Part shown: in pieces, positions 51,078 to 59,603 of the stretch
Layout of the letters: the number at the start of each line of letters is the position of its first letter
Numbering within the stretch: the stretch's first letter is position 1
The notes under the pieces: generated by a model
The model's database searches: none
Told to the model about the DNA's origin: nothing
What the model saw: the letters and a program-made list of their open reading frames with translations, nothing else
Translations under genes and position numbers: made by a program
Source of the DNA: Clostridia bacterium
GTDB taxonomy: Bacteria > Bacillota > Clostridia > Christensenellales > Aristaeellaceae
NCBI GenBank assembly: GCA_017527065.1
Contig: JAFXQO010000062.1
Location: forward strand, 124,001 to 188,000
Reading direction: 5' to 3'
DNA: 64,000 bases

Positions 51078-51549
51078 GCGTGAGCGGGATGGCCTTGTAA
51101 TGGCCGTAGACGTAATAGCTCAGCGTCGCCCGGCGCTCGTAGTCCACCGCGCCGCGCCGCGCCATCAGCGTGAAGGACAGAAGCGACTGGTTCAGCGCCG
51201 GTATGTCCTGCACCGACGGCTTCACCAGCAGCACGTCGCCCTCCCGGCTCTCCAGCGTCAGGTCGATCCACTCGAAAGGGATGAAATCCGAATTGCGCAC
51301 GCGGATGGTGTACGTCACGAAGACGTACTGATCCGCGCCGCCGATCGCGCCGCGGCTGTATGAGACGATGTTGTCCGATCCGCTCCTGAGGGCGTTCACC
51401 ACGCCGTTGAAGGAATCCTCCCGGTCGGCCGCCGCCTCGACCTTATAGCCCTCCGCGCTCACCTGGGCGTTCGCGCTCCAGACGACATAACCCGCCAGGA
51501 GCAGCGCCAGCGCCGTGATGACCGTGAGAATTTTCGCAAATGCCTTCAT
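51070..51549 (-). CDS. Single-pass membrane protein of unknown function
   Basis: This 159-aa protein has one N-terminal helix (about 5-26, ending WSANAQVSAEG) that could be an anchor or signal peptide. The rest is an extracytoplasmic beta-rich domain (YVFVTYTIRVRNSDFIPFEW, ALNQSLLSFTLMARRG). No family recognised. ATG 51549 follows AGGAAACA. It overlaps the dipeptidase gene tail to tail by 8 bp. Confidence 0.72.
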   Translation of the reverse strand: MKAFAKILTVITALALLLAGYVVWSANAQVSAEGYKVEAAADREDSFNGVVNALRSGSDNIVSYSRGAIGGADQYVFVTYTIRVRNSDFIPFEWIDLTLESREGDVLLVKPSVQDIPALNQSLLSFTLMARRGAVDYERRATLSYYVYGHYKAIPLTLK

Positions 51550-51644
51550 TGTTTCCTGTCTCCATTCGGAAATAAGCGCCTTTTCCACGCCGTCTGGTTA
51601 GAAAGACGCGCGGAGGAGGCGTTTTGTTTCATGGCCTCTGGGAA

Positions 51645-51650
51645 ATTATA
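51645..51650 (-). promoter_or_regulatory. Extended -10 element before the 51070 gene
   Basis: On the minus strand TGTTATAAT gives a TGn-extended TATAAT box at 51645-51650. The -35 region is poor (GGTTAA at 17 bp). Confidence 0.5.
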
Positions 51651-51720
51651 ACACAAAGCGCCGCTTCTTAACCGATATGAAAAGTTATTCTTATCTTAGA
51701 ACTTCATTAACCTCTGTTTT

Positions 51721-51750
51721 TTGACAGAACGCGCCGACATGTGGTATAAT
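51721..51750 (+). promoter_or_regulatory. Promoter of the polA operon
   Basis: TTGACA (51721-51726), 18 bp and TATAAT (51745-51750), about 40 bases before polA. Confidence 0.88.
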
Positions 51751-51791
51751 AAGATTGTGAGTTATATCCGCAGGAACTGGGAGGGAAAGAT

Positions 51792-54350
51792 ATGGCCTCG
51801 AAAATGCTGCTGGTCGACGGAAACAGCCTCATGCACCGCGCCTTTCACGCGCTGCCCGTCATGACCAGCGACTCGGGCGAATACACCAACGCGCTGCACG
51901 GCTTCATGATGATGCTGTTGCGCGTCATGGCCGACGAAAAGCCGGATCTTTGCGCCGTCGCTTTCGACCGCCACGGGCCCACCTTCCGGCACCTGCGCTA
52001 CGACGCCTACAAGGCCGGCCGCGTCCCCACGCCGGACGAGCTGCGCCCGCAGTTCGAGAGCGTTCAGGCGCTGCTCAGGGAGATGCACATCCGCATCGTC
52101 GAGCTGGACGGCTACGAGGCCGACGACATCCTGGGCACGCTGTCGCTCATGTGCGAGGAGGAGGGCATCGACGCGCTGGTCATCACCGGCGATCGGGACG
52201 CCTTCCAGCTGGCCGGGCCCCACACCACCGTGCTCTACACGCGCCAGGGCATCAAGGACACCGAGCGCGTGACGCCCGCCTTCATCCGCGAAAAGTGGAA
52301 CCTGACGCCCGCCCAGCTCATTGATATGAAGGGGCTGATGGGCGACACGTCGGACAACATCCCCGGCGTGCCCGGCATCGGCGAAAAGACGGCGCAGAAG
52401 CTCATCGAGCGCTACGGTACCCTCGAAGCGGCCCTCGACAGCGCCGAGACCGACCAGAAGGGCAAGCTGCGCGAGCGCCTGATGGAAGGCCGCGAATCGG
52501 CGGCGTTCAGCAAGTGGCTGGCCACCATCGACCGCCACGCGCCGCTTAACCTGCGTCCCCAGGACTGCCCGCTGCACAACCTCAAGGACGGCGCGGCCAT
52601 GCTGAACCGCCTGCAGCTGCGGCAGGTCAGCGCGCGGCTGGAATCCCTCAGCGAGGCCGAAGACGTGTCCATGTCCATCCGCCTGCCGGAAGCGGGCGCG
52701 TGCGAAGCGCTGCCCCGGGATGAATTCGAGGCGCGCGTCGCCTCGCTCCCGGCCGGGGTGATCGCCCTCTCCTTCGGCACGCATCTGTGCGTGGCCGCTT
52801 CGGACGGCGCGTGCGTCGCGCTGCGCCTGGGCGGCGATCTGATCGACCCCGGCGTCGACGAGGCCGAGGCCGCCGCGCTCATCCAGCCCCTGGTCGACCG
52901 GGCCGGGCTGGTGGTGCTGCACGACCTGAAGCGCCTCATGGGGCTGGGCCTTTCCTTCCCGGGCCGCGTGTTCGACGTGATGCTGGCGGGCTATCTCATC
53001 AACCCCCAGCGGCGCAGCTTTTCCCTCGCCGCCCTGTGCGCCGACCAGCAGCTCCCCCTGGACGAGAACCTGCCCGCCGGGGCCCTGCTGCGGCTGTACG
53101 CCCAGCAGGCGGAGCTGCTCCGCCGCGACGGGCTGGAAAAGCTGTACGATGAAATCGAGCTGCCCCTGGCGCGGGTGCTCTACGACATGGAGCGCGCGGG
53201 CGTCCTCACCGACGAGGCCGCGCTGATCGCGCTGAGCGAGCGCTTCAACAAACAGGTGGAGGACCTGCTGGCCGCCATCCGCGCCCAGGCCGGCGAGGCG
53301 CTGAACGTCAATTCGCCCAAGCAGCTGGGGACTTACCTCTTCGAGACGCTGGGCCTGCCGGGCGGGAAAAAGACCAAGACCGGCTGGTCGACCAGCGCGG
53401 ACGTGCTGGAGGCCATCCAGGACGAACACCCGCTGGTGGCCCAGGTGCTGGAATACCGGAAATACGCCAAGCTCAAGAGCACCTACGTGGACGCCCTGCT
53501 GCGCCTGCGGGGCAGGGACGGCCGCATCCACACCTCCTTCGACCAGACCGCCACGGTCACCGGGCGCATCAGTTCCCTGGAGCCGAACCTGCAGAACATC
53601 CCCGTGCGCACGCCGCTGGGCCGCGAGATCCGGCGCGCGTTCGTCGCCAGGCCCGGCTGCCGGCTGGTCGACGCCGACTACTCCCAGATCGAGCTGCGCG
53701 TGCTGGCCCACATGTCCGGCGACGAGGTCATGATCGACGCCTTCCGCAGGAATCAGGACATCCACGCCCGCACCGCCGCCGAGGTCTACGGCGTGCCGCT
53801 GGAAGAGGTGACGCCCGAAATGCGCTCCTCCTCGAAGGCGGTCAACTTCGGCATCGTATACGGCATCTCCGATTTCGGCCTGGCGCGCAACATCGGCGTC
53901 AGCCGCGCGGAAGCCGCCGGGTTCATCCAGCGCTATTTCGCCCGCTATCCGCAGGTGAAGCGCTACATGGACGGCTGCGTGGCGCTGGGCAACACCCAGG
54001 GCTACGTGACCACCCTATTCGGACGCCGCCGCTACCTTCCCGAGCTGTCCGACCGGAGCTACGCCATCCGCCAGTTCGGCGAGCGCGCCGCCATGAACAG
54101 CCCCATCCAGGGCACCGCGGCGGACATCATCAAGCTGGCCATGATCCGCGTTCACGACGCGCTCAGGCAGCAGGGCTTTGAGGCCCGCCTCATCCTGCAG
54201 GTGCACGACGAGCTGATCGTCGAAGCGCCGGAGGACGAGGCGGCGAAAGCGGCCTCGCTGCTGAAGGCGTGCATGGAAAATATCGTCTCTCTGGATGTGC
54301 CGCTGGTCGCCGAGGTCAACATCGGCCGCAGCTGGTACGACTGCAAATAG
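51792..54350 (+). CDS. polA: DNA polymerase I
   Basis: The enzyme fills gaps and removes RNA primers. The 852-aa product has an N-terminal 5'-3' exonuclease domain (LLVDGNSLMHRAFHALP, YEADDILGTLS, GLMGDTSDNIPGVPGIG). A degenerate 3'-5' domain (about 300-460) lacks the DxE and YxxxD residues of proofreading enzymes. The polymerase domain has motif A DADYSQIELR, motif B region RSSSKAVNFGIVYGISDFG and motif C LQVHDELIVE. So it probably cannot proofread. coaE follows 12 bp later. Confidence 0.97.
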   Translation: MASKMLLVDGNSLMHRAFHALPVMTSDSGEYTNALHGFMMMLLRVMADEKPDLCAVAFDRHGPTFRHLRYDAYKAGRVPTPDELRPQFESVQALLREMHIRIVELDGYEADDILGTLSLMCEEEGIDALVITGDRDAFQLAGPHTTVLYTRQGIKDTERVTPAFIREKWNLTPAQLIDMKGLMGDTSDNIPGVPGIGEKTAQKLIERYGTLEAALDSAETDQKGKLRERLMEGRESAAFSKWLATIDRHAPLNLRPQDCPLHNLKDGAAMLNRLQLRQVSARLESLSEAEDVSMSIRLPEAGACEALPRDEFEARVASLPAGVIALSFGTHLCVAASDGACVALRLGGDLIDPGVDEAEAAALIQPLVDRAGLVVLHDLKRLMGLGLSFPGRVFDVMLAGYLINPQRRSFSLAALCADQQLPLDENLPAGALLRLYAQQAELLRRDGLEKLYDEIELPLARVLYDMERAGVLTDEAALIALSERFNKQVEDLLAAIRAQAGEALNVNSPKQLGTYLFETLGLPGGKKTKTGWSTSADVLEAIQDEHPLVAQVLEYRKYAKLKSTYVDALLRLRGRDGRIHTSFDQTATVTGRISSLEPNLQNIPVRTPLGREIRRAFVARPGCRLVDADYSQIELRVLAHMSGDEVMIDAFRRNQDIHARTAAEVYGVPLEEVTPEMRSSSKAVNFGIVYGISDFGLARNIGVSRAEAAGFIQRYFARYPQVKRYMDGCVALGNTQGYVTTLFGRRRYLPELSDRSYAIRQFGERAAMNSPIQGTAADIIKLAMIRVHDALRQQGFEARLILQVHDELIVEAPEDEAAKAASLLKACMENIVSLDVPLVAEVNIGRSWYDCK

Positions 54351-54362
54351 GAGGCATGTATT

Positions 54363-54974
54363 ATGGACAAACCCTATGTGGTTGGCATAACCGGCGGAAT
54401 CGGCAGCGGTAAAACGGCCGCCACCGATTTCCTGGAGGAGCAGGGCGCGCTGGTTCTCGACGCGGACGTGGAATCCCGCGCGCTGACGGCCGAAAACGGC
54501 GAGGCTCTCATGCCGATTCTGGAGACGTTCGGCGAGGGTGTGTTCACCGAGGACGGTCTTCTCGACCGCCGCGCCTTGGCCGAGATCATCTTCTCAGACG
54601 AGGCGCAGCGCCACGTGCTGGAGGGCATCGTGCACCCCATGGTGCAGCATCGGATCGTCCAGAAGATCCGCCAGGCCGGGCAGGATGGCGTGCCCTTCCT
54701 GTTCCTGAGCGTGCCGCTGCTGTTTGAAACCGGCATGGACGCGCTGTGCGACGAAACCTGGTGCCTGTCGGTGGACGAGGACAAGCAGGTCGAGCGCGTG
54801 ATGGAGCGCGACAACCTCACCCGCGCCGAGGCCCTCGCCCGCATAAAATGCCAGATGCCGCTGAGCGAAAAGGAAAGCCGCGCCACGGTGGTGATCCGCA
54901 CAAACCGATCCATGGAAGCCACCCGCGCGGAGCTCTCTTCTCTGCTGCGCGACCTGGTCAAGAGGTTCAGCTGA
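54363..54974 (+). CDS. coaE: Dephospho-CoA kinase
   Basis: CoaE performs the last step of coenzyme A synthesis. The 203-aa product has the P-loop GITGGIGSGKTAATDF (about 8-23), VLDADVESRAL, the VPLLFETGMDALCDE motif and WCLSVDEDKQVERVMERD. GGAGG precedes ATG 54363. The polA-coaE order is common in Firmicutes. Its stop overlaps the start of the transglycosylase (TGATG). Confidence 0.95.
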   Translation: MDKPYVVGITGGIGSGKTAATDFLEEQGALVLDADVESRALTAENGEALMPILETFGEGVFTEDGLLDRRALAEIIFSDEAQRHVLEGIVHPMVQHRIVQKIRQAGQDGVPFLFLSVPLLFETGMDALCDETWCLSVDEDKQVERVMERDNLTRAEALARIKCQMPLSEKESRATVVIRTNRSMEATRAELSSLLRDLVKRFS

Positions 54975-55609
54975 TGACGCATAAAACCCTGCCGCGCTCC
55001 CGGCGGCGCACGCTGCGCAAGAAGGCGCCCGTAGGCCGCGTCGCCGCGATCGCTGTCATCGCGGCGGCGCTCATCGCCCTGAGCGCGTATTACATCGCGC
55101 GGTATCAGCGGAACCTGGTCTACGCCCAGTATCCGCTGCGCTACAAGGCGCAGATCGTGCGCGCCGCCGGCGAATACGGGCTGGAGCCCTGGCACGTGGC
55201 CGCGGTGGTCCGCTGCGAGTCCAGCTTCGACGCCAACGCCACCTCCTCCGTGGGGGCGCGCGGGCTGATGCAGATCATGCCCGATACCGGCGAATGGATC
55301 GCGGGCAAATTCAAGGAAGCCGACGGCTTCGACCCGGACAGCCTGTACGACCCGGAGACGAACCTCAAATACGGCTGCTGGTATCTGAACTGGCTCATGG
55401 GGCGCTACGACCGCGACCTGACGCTGGTCACCTCGGCTTATCACGCCGGACACGGCACGGTGGACAAATGGCTCACAGACAGCGCCGTCTCGCCCGACGG
55501 GCGGACCCTCCTGCGCGACGCCATCCCCTACGCGAGCACGAAGGCCTACGTCTCGCGCGTGCTCACGGCTTATGAAAAATACGAGGAGCTTTACGACTAT
55601 GAGACTTAA
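54974..55609 (+). CDS. Lytic transglycosylase, SLT domain
   Basis: This 211-aa protein is anchored by one helix (about 24-42) and cleaves peptidoglycan glycan strands outside the membrane. The SLT domain starts near residue 55; the catalytic Glu lies in VRCESSFDANATSSVGARGL, followed by MQIMPDTGEWIA and the SAYHAGHGTVDKWL motif. The start overlaps the coaE stop by one base. It is the usual third gene after polA-coaE in clostridia. Confidence 0.93.
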   Translation: MTHKTLPRSRRRTLRKKAPVGRVAAIAVIAAALIALSAYYIARYQRNLVYAQYPLRYKAQIVRAAGEYGLEPWHVAAVVRCESSFDANATSSVGARGLMQIMPDTGEWIAGKFKEADGFDPDSLYDPETNLKYGCWYLNWLMGRYDRDLTLVTSAYHAGHGTVDKWLTDSAVSPDGRTLLRDAIPYASTKAYVSRVLTAYEKYEELYDYET

Positions 55610-57236
55610 CCGCGTCCTGCGCCTCCTCTGCCTCGCGGCGCTCGTCCTGCTCACGGCGGGATGCGCCCGGCGCAGCGAGACGCAGGCCGTCATTTTGATC
55701 ACGCCCGCGCCCACCGAGCCCGCGCCCAGCGCCGCGCCCGCCAATCCTGCCAACAGCGGCGTCGTGGTTCTGGAAGGCAAGAGCCTGAACGTGGGCTACG
55801 TGGCGACGCAGGGCTCCTCGCTGCATCCGCTGCGCACGCAGTCGCGCGATCTGTGTTCCCTCGACCGGCTGGTGTTTGAGAGCGTGATCGACCTGGACGA
55901 GAACCGCGAGCCCGTCTCCCAACTGTGCGGTCGCTGGGAATACATCGGCGAGGACAAGGCGTGGTATTTCTACCTGCGCGACGGCGTGGTGTTCCACGAC
56001 GGCTCCCCGCTCACCGCCTACGACGTGGTGGCCAGCTATGAGGACATCCTCATCAACAGCGAGACCAGCCCCTACTACGCCCGCGTGCGCTACCTGAGCG
56101 ACATGCAGGCCGTCGACACGCTCACGGTCAAGGTGACGCCCGGCTCCTTCGGCTACATGACCCTCTACGCCATGACCTTCCCCGTGGTGCAGCGGGATTC
56201 GCTGAACGCGGCCTATCCCAAAGGCACCGGGCCTTACTGGTTCACCTCCTTCAACAACTGGGGCCTGATGGTGCTGGAGCGCAACCCGCTCTGGTGGCGG
56301 CGTCAGAGCGAGATTCCCCGTATCGTCTGCAAGCGCTACAACGAGGTTTCAGACGCCATGGAGGCGTTTACCACCGGCGAGATCGACATGCTCGCCACCC
56401 GCTCCACCTCCGCCGCCCTCAGCCGCCAGCTGAGCGACCGCACCACCATGGACTACACCACCCTCACCTGGGAATGCCTCGTGCCCGACCTGCGCGGCAG
56501 CATCCTCTCCGACCGGGCCGTGCGGGAGGCGCTGATGTACGCCATCGACCGCACCTCGCTGGCCTCCACGGTGTACCTGGGCATGGCACAGGAGAGCGAG
56601 GTGCCCGTCATTCCCGGAAGCTGGCTCTACGAGACGCAGTCCGCCCGCTACAACTATAGCCCGGAGCACGCGCTGCAGCTGCTCTACGACGCCGGCTGGA
56701 TCGACTCGAACGGCGACGGCGTGCTCGACCGCGTGAAGGACGGCCTGTGGGAGGACCTCGCCTTCGAGATCATCACCTACGACGAGCCCACCACCAGCAG
56801 CCGCTCCAAGGCCGCGCAGCTCATCGCCGACCAGCTGGCCCGCATCGGCATCCGCGTCAGCGTGAACAACACCACGCGCAGCAAGGTGCTCAAGGCCTTC
56901 AACAGCGAGGACGATTTCGGTCTGGCGCTGGTGGGCTTCAACCTGAGCACCATGCCGGATCTCAGCTACCTTCTGAGCAGCAACGGCAACGGCAACTGCT
57001 CCCACTACGAGAGCGAAAAGATGGACGACGCCCTCAAGCGCGCCCGCCAGGCCCTTTCGGCTGACGAACTGCGGGCGCAGCTCAGCGACATCCAGCTGCT
57101 CGTGGTGGACGACCTGCCCGTGATGGGTCTGTTTTTCCGCACCGGCACGCTGGTCAGCCGCCTCAACCTGGGCGGCCTCTCCGGCATCCGCGAGGACTAC
57201 ATCCTGCGGGGCGCCGAGTATCTCTCCCTGGACTGA
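55599..57236 (+). CDS. Peptide/solute-binding lipoprotein (SBP family 5)
   Basis: This 545-aa lipoprotein has the lipobox LLTAGC (Cys about residue 24), a Pro/Ala-rich linker, then the family 5 fold: WYFYLRDGVVFHDGSPLTAY, the helix segment LMYAIDRTSLASTVYLGMAQ and LLYDAGWIDSNGDGVLDRV. Oligopeptide or nickel binding is typical, but no permease genes are adjacent. The start lies within the last 11 bp of the transglycosylase gene, so the two are translationally coupled. That suggests recapture of cell-wall peptides; this is inference. Confidence 0.9.
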   Translation: MRLNRVLRLLCLAALVLLTAGCARRSETQAVILITPAPTEPAPSAAPANPANSGVVVLEGKSLNVGYVATQGSSLHPLRTQSRDLCSLDRLVFESVIDLDENREPVSQLCGRWEYIGEDKAWYFYLRDGVVFHDGSPLTAYDVVASYEDILINSETSPYYARVRYLSDMQAVDTLTVKVTPGSFGYMTLYAMTFPVVQRDSLNAAYPKGTGPYWFTSFNNWGLMVLERNPLWWRRQSEIPRIVCKRYNEVSDAMEAFTTGEIDMLATRSTSAALSRQLSDRTTMDYTTLTWECLVPDLRGSILSDRAVREALMYAIDRTSLASTVYLGMAQESEVPVIPGSWLYETQSARYNYSPEHALQLLYDAGWIDSNGDGVLDRVKDGLWEDLAFEIITYDEPTTSSRSKAAQLIADQLARIGIRVSVNNTTRSKVLKAFNSEDDFGLALVGFNLSTMPDLSYLLSSNGNGNCSHYESEKMDDALKRARQALSADELRAQLSDIQLLVVDDLPVMGLFFRTGTLVSRLNLGGLSGIREDYILRGAEYLSLD

Positions 57237-57254
57237 CGGAAAGGAGCGCCGCCC

Positions 57255-57695
57255 ATGACCCTCTTGATCAGCGCCTGCCTGCTGGGCGTCCCCTGCCGCT
57301 ATGACGGAAAGAGCGTGCCCTGCGCCGCCGCGCTCGAAGCCGCCGGGCGGGGCGTGCGGCTCGTTCCCTTCTGCCCGGAGATATACGGCGGCCTGCCCAC
57401 GCCGCGCGTGCCCGCCGAACGGCGGGGGGACCGCGTCGTGACCCGCGACGGGCGGGACGTCACCGCGGAATACCGGCGCGGCGCGGAGGAGGCGCTGCGC
57501 GTGTGCCGCCTTTTCGGCTGCGAAGCGGCCATCCTGAAGGAGAGAAGCCCCTCCTGCGGCTGCGGGCGCGTCTACGACGGCACGTTCAGCGGCGTCCTCA
57601 CCGAGGGCGACGGCGTGACCGCGGCGCTTCTGAAGGCGAACGGCGTCCATGTCGCCGGCGAGACGGAGGCCGGGGCATTATTGAAGGACAAATGA
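57255..57695 (+). CDS. DUF523 family protein
   Basis: This 146-aa protein has the conserved cysteine signatures LISACLLGVPCRYDGK at the start, VPFCPEIYGGLPTPR and LKERSPSCGCGRVYDG. The conserved cysteines suggest a metal or redox centre, but the biochemical role is not known to me. GGAAAGGAG precedes ATG 57255, 18 bp after the lipoprotein gene. A terminator follows. Confidence 0.9.
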   Translation: MTLLISACLLGVPCRYDGKSVPCAAALEAAGRGVRLVPFCPEIYGGLPTPRVPAERRGDRVVTRDGRDVTAEYRRGAEEALRVCRLFGCEAAILKERSPSCGCGRVYDGTFSGVLTEGDGVTAALLKANGVHVAGETEAGALLKDK

Positions 57696-57696
57696 C

Positions 57697-57738
57697 AGGA
57701 CGCCCGGCGGGCGAGGCCCGTCAGGCGTCCTTCTTTTT
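57697..57738 (+). terminator. Terminator of the polA operon
   Basis: AGGACGCC (57697-57704) pairs with GGCGTCCT (57724-57731), followed by TCTTTTTT. Confidence 0.9.
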
Positions 57739-57746
57739 TACGCGGT

Positions 57747-58946
57747 TCAGCGCGTGTAGACGGTGTCCTCCGCGCCGTCGTGCATGTTCCAGACGCGGCC
57801 CGTTTTGGCGTCCACGATAAACTCGCGCGTGGAGCCGCGCTCCGCGCTGCGCACGGTGATTTCCCAACTCAGGCGATACATCGTGTCGGAGTAGAACAGG
57901 TCGTTGGCGAAGACCGGGCGAATGTCCTCGATTGTATCCTCGAAAGAGCCGTAATAGGAATCCGCCATGGCCGGGTCGACCTCCCTGATCCGGTCAAATT
58001 CCCTGGCCGCCGCCCAGTTGAGCGCGTCGACGGCCTGCGCCGCGGTGAGATACGCGGGCATCGACGCGCCCGCCGCGCCGTCCACGGCCTCCACCGGTAG
58101 GTAGCGGCCCAGGTCGAGCAGGAAGAAATTGGGGCCGAAGGTGCAGATCTCCCCGCTCAGCCCCGCGCCCCGCACGGCTACGCCCTCCACCTGCGCGTCC
58201 CAGCGGAAGGGATAGACCGTTTTGACCCGCTCGCCCTCGAAGCCGTATTCGCCAGGATGCGCGGGATGGGCGAAGTACTCATCCGGTACGCCGTGCTCCC
58301 GCAGCCAGTTTTCCGCCCATTCAAGCGCCGCCGCGCGGCTCTCAAACGCGCCGACGTACAGATTCGACGGATCATCCGGGGAAAACTGGAAGCATCCGTC
58401 GTCGTCGAACACATAACCCTTGGCCTTGAAATCACTCTTCACGTTCTTCTTCGCCTCGTGAACGTACACCGCGCCGAAATCATAGGTCTCCTTCGCGCAG
58501 TCGCTCCCCCACAGCCACCCGGCCACGGTATCGCCGTCCAGCGCGTCAGGTTCCCGCTCGTAGTAGGCGTGCTCGATCCGCGGCGTTTCGGGCAGGCCGC
58601 GGGCGAGGTCATCGGCGATCTGGTAGCCGGGCCCGCCGTAGAGCAGCCGTCCGTCGGTGAAATCGACCCGGGGCTCCGCCGTGGGCTCGGGCGAGGGGTC
58701 GGGCGTCATGTGGACGGAGGGGTCCGGCCCGGCATGGACGTCGTCCGGCTTTGGCCTCATGCCCCGCAGCGCCGCGAAGGCCGCCGCGCCGAGCAGCAGC
58801 GCCAGCGCCGCCGCAATGCCCGCGCAGCGCCGGAACATGCGGCGCCTCGCCTCAAAGCGGCGTATGTCTTCGCCCCCAGCGCGGATGGCCACCGCGAAGC
58901 GGTCCGGCGCGTCCGGCATGGCCAGCCTGTCTTTCCATTCACTCAT
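57747..58946 (-). CDS. Membrane protein paired with ECF sigma factor, probable anti-sigma factor
   Basis: This 399-aa protein has a short cytoplasmic N-terminal part (about 1-40), one helix (about 43-62), a Pro-rich stalk with PDPSVHMTPDPSPEPT, and a large outer domain. The outer domain ends in a PepSY-like segment (YRLSWEITVRSAERG, FIVDAKTGRVWNMHD). The start at 58946 overlaps the sigma gene's stop, so they are coupled. The architecture is that of a signal-sensing anti-sigma factor; no classical zinc anti-sigma motif is seen. Confidence 0.75.
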   Translation of the reverse strand: MSEWKDRLAMPDAPDRFAVAIRAGGEDIRRFEARRRMFRRCAGIAAALALLLGAAAFAALRGMRPKPDDVHAGPDPSVHMTPDPSPEPTAEPRVDFTDGRLLYGGPGYQIADDLARGLPETPRIEHAYYEREPDALDGDTVAGWLWGSDCAKETYDFGAVYVHEAKKNVKSDFKAKGYVFDDDGCFQFSPDDPSNLYVGAFESRAAALEWAENWLREHGVPDEYFAHPAHPGEYGFEGERVKTVYPFRWDAQVEGVAVRGAGLSGEICTFGPNFFLLDLGRYLPVEAVDGAAGASMPAYLTAAQAVDALNWAAAREFDRIREVDPAMADSYYGSFEDTIEDIRPVFANDLFYSDTMYRLSWEITVRSAERGSTREFIVDAKTGRVWNMHDGAEDTVYTR

Positions 58947-59421
58947 CACGATCCCCTCCTTCCGCCAGCGCGCGCCGCAGGCGTCCTCTCGCCTGCCTCA
59001 GCCGCGTGTTCACCTGCTCCGGCTCGAGGCCCAGCAGGCGCGCCACCTCCTTCTGAGAATACCCCTCGACGTAGAACAGAACGGCGGGCAGGCGCAGCCT
59101 GTCCGGCAGGGCGTCCAGGGCCGCGCTCGCGTCGCCCGGCTCCGGCGCGGCTTCCTCGTAGCGCCGGACGGCGTCCTCCCGCGCCTCGCGCCGGCGAATC
59201 TGCCCGCGCCGCATGTCGCGGCAGCGGTTGATGAACACGCGCATGAACCACGCCTCGAATTTGTCCTCGTCGCGCAGCGCGCGCCGCTGCTTCCAGGCGG
59301 CCAGCATGGCCTCCTGCACGGCGTCGGCCGCGTCCTCGTCGTTCCAGAGCATGGCGCGGCCCACGTGATAGAGCCGGTTCCTCATGGCCATGATGCGGCG
59401 CGTGAATTCCTCCTCCGTCAT
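58939..59421 (-). CDS. ECF (sigma-70 family) RNA polymerase sigma factor
   Basis: This 160-aa extracytoplasmic-function sigma factor has region 2 (NDEDAADAVQEAMLAAWKQR, DKFEAWFMRVFINRCRDMRR) and region 4 helix-turn-helix (LPDRLRLPAVLFYVEGYSQK, EVARLLGLEPEQVNTRLRQA). It probably controls a cell-envelope response together with the membrane partner overlapping its 3' end. Divergent from the nfnA promoter. Confidence 0.93.
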   Translation of the reverse strand: MTEEEFTRRIMAMRNRLYHVGRAMLWNDEDAADAVQEAMLAAWKQRRALRDEDKFEAWFMRVFINRCRDMRRGQIRRREAREDAVRRYEEAAPEPGDASAALDALPDRLRLPAVLFYVEGYSQKEVARLLGLEPEQVNTRLRQARGRLRRALAEGGDRDE

Positions 59422-59458
59422 GTCCGTCGCCTCCTCTCTGCGCTCTCACCTTATATGA

Positions 59459-59490
59459 CGGATCGGGATCCCCTTTTCGGTAACGATCCG
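59459..59490. promoter_or_regulatory. Inverted repeat upstream of the ECF sigma gene
   Basis: CGGATCG (59459-59465) and CGATCCG (59484-59490) form a perfect 7-bp dyad with an 18-bp centre. On the minus strand the same stretch reads GTTACC, 18 bp, then CGTC, a layout reminiscent of ECF-dependent promoters. It may be an autoregulatory promoter or operator. Confidence 0.45.
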
Positions 59491-59542
59491 CCGTATTTTT
59501 TTCGCGCCTTATGTGAAATTTTGAAAGAATCCGAAAAAAGCA

Positions 59543-59572
59543 TTGTTTGAAAAGAAAACATTATGTTATAAT
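59543..59572 (+). promoter_or_regulatory. Promoter of the nfnA-nfnB-nadK-lonB operon
   Basis: TTGTTT (59543-59548), 18 bp and TATAAT (59567-59572), about 25 bases before nfnA, in an AT-rich stretch. Confidence 0.75.
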
Positions 59573-59603
59573 GAAGCCGCACAATGCGAAAGAGGTGAAC
59601 GGC

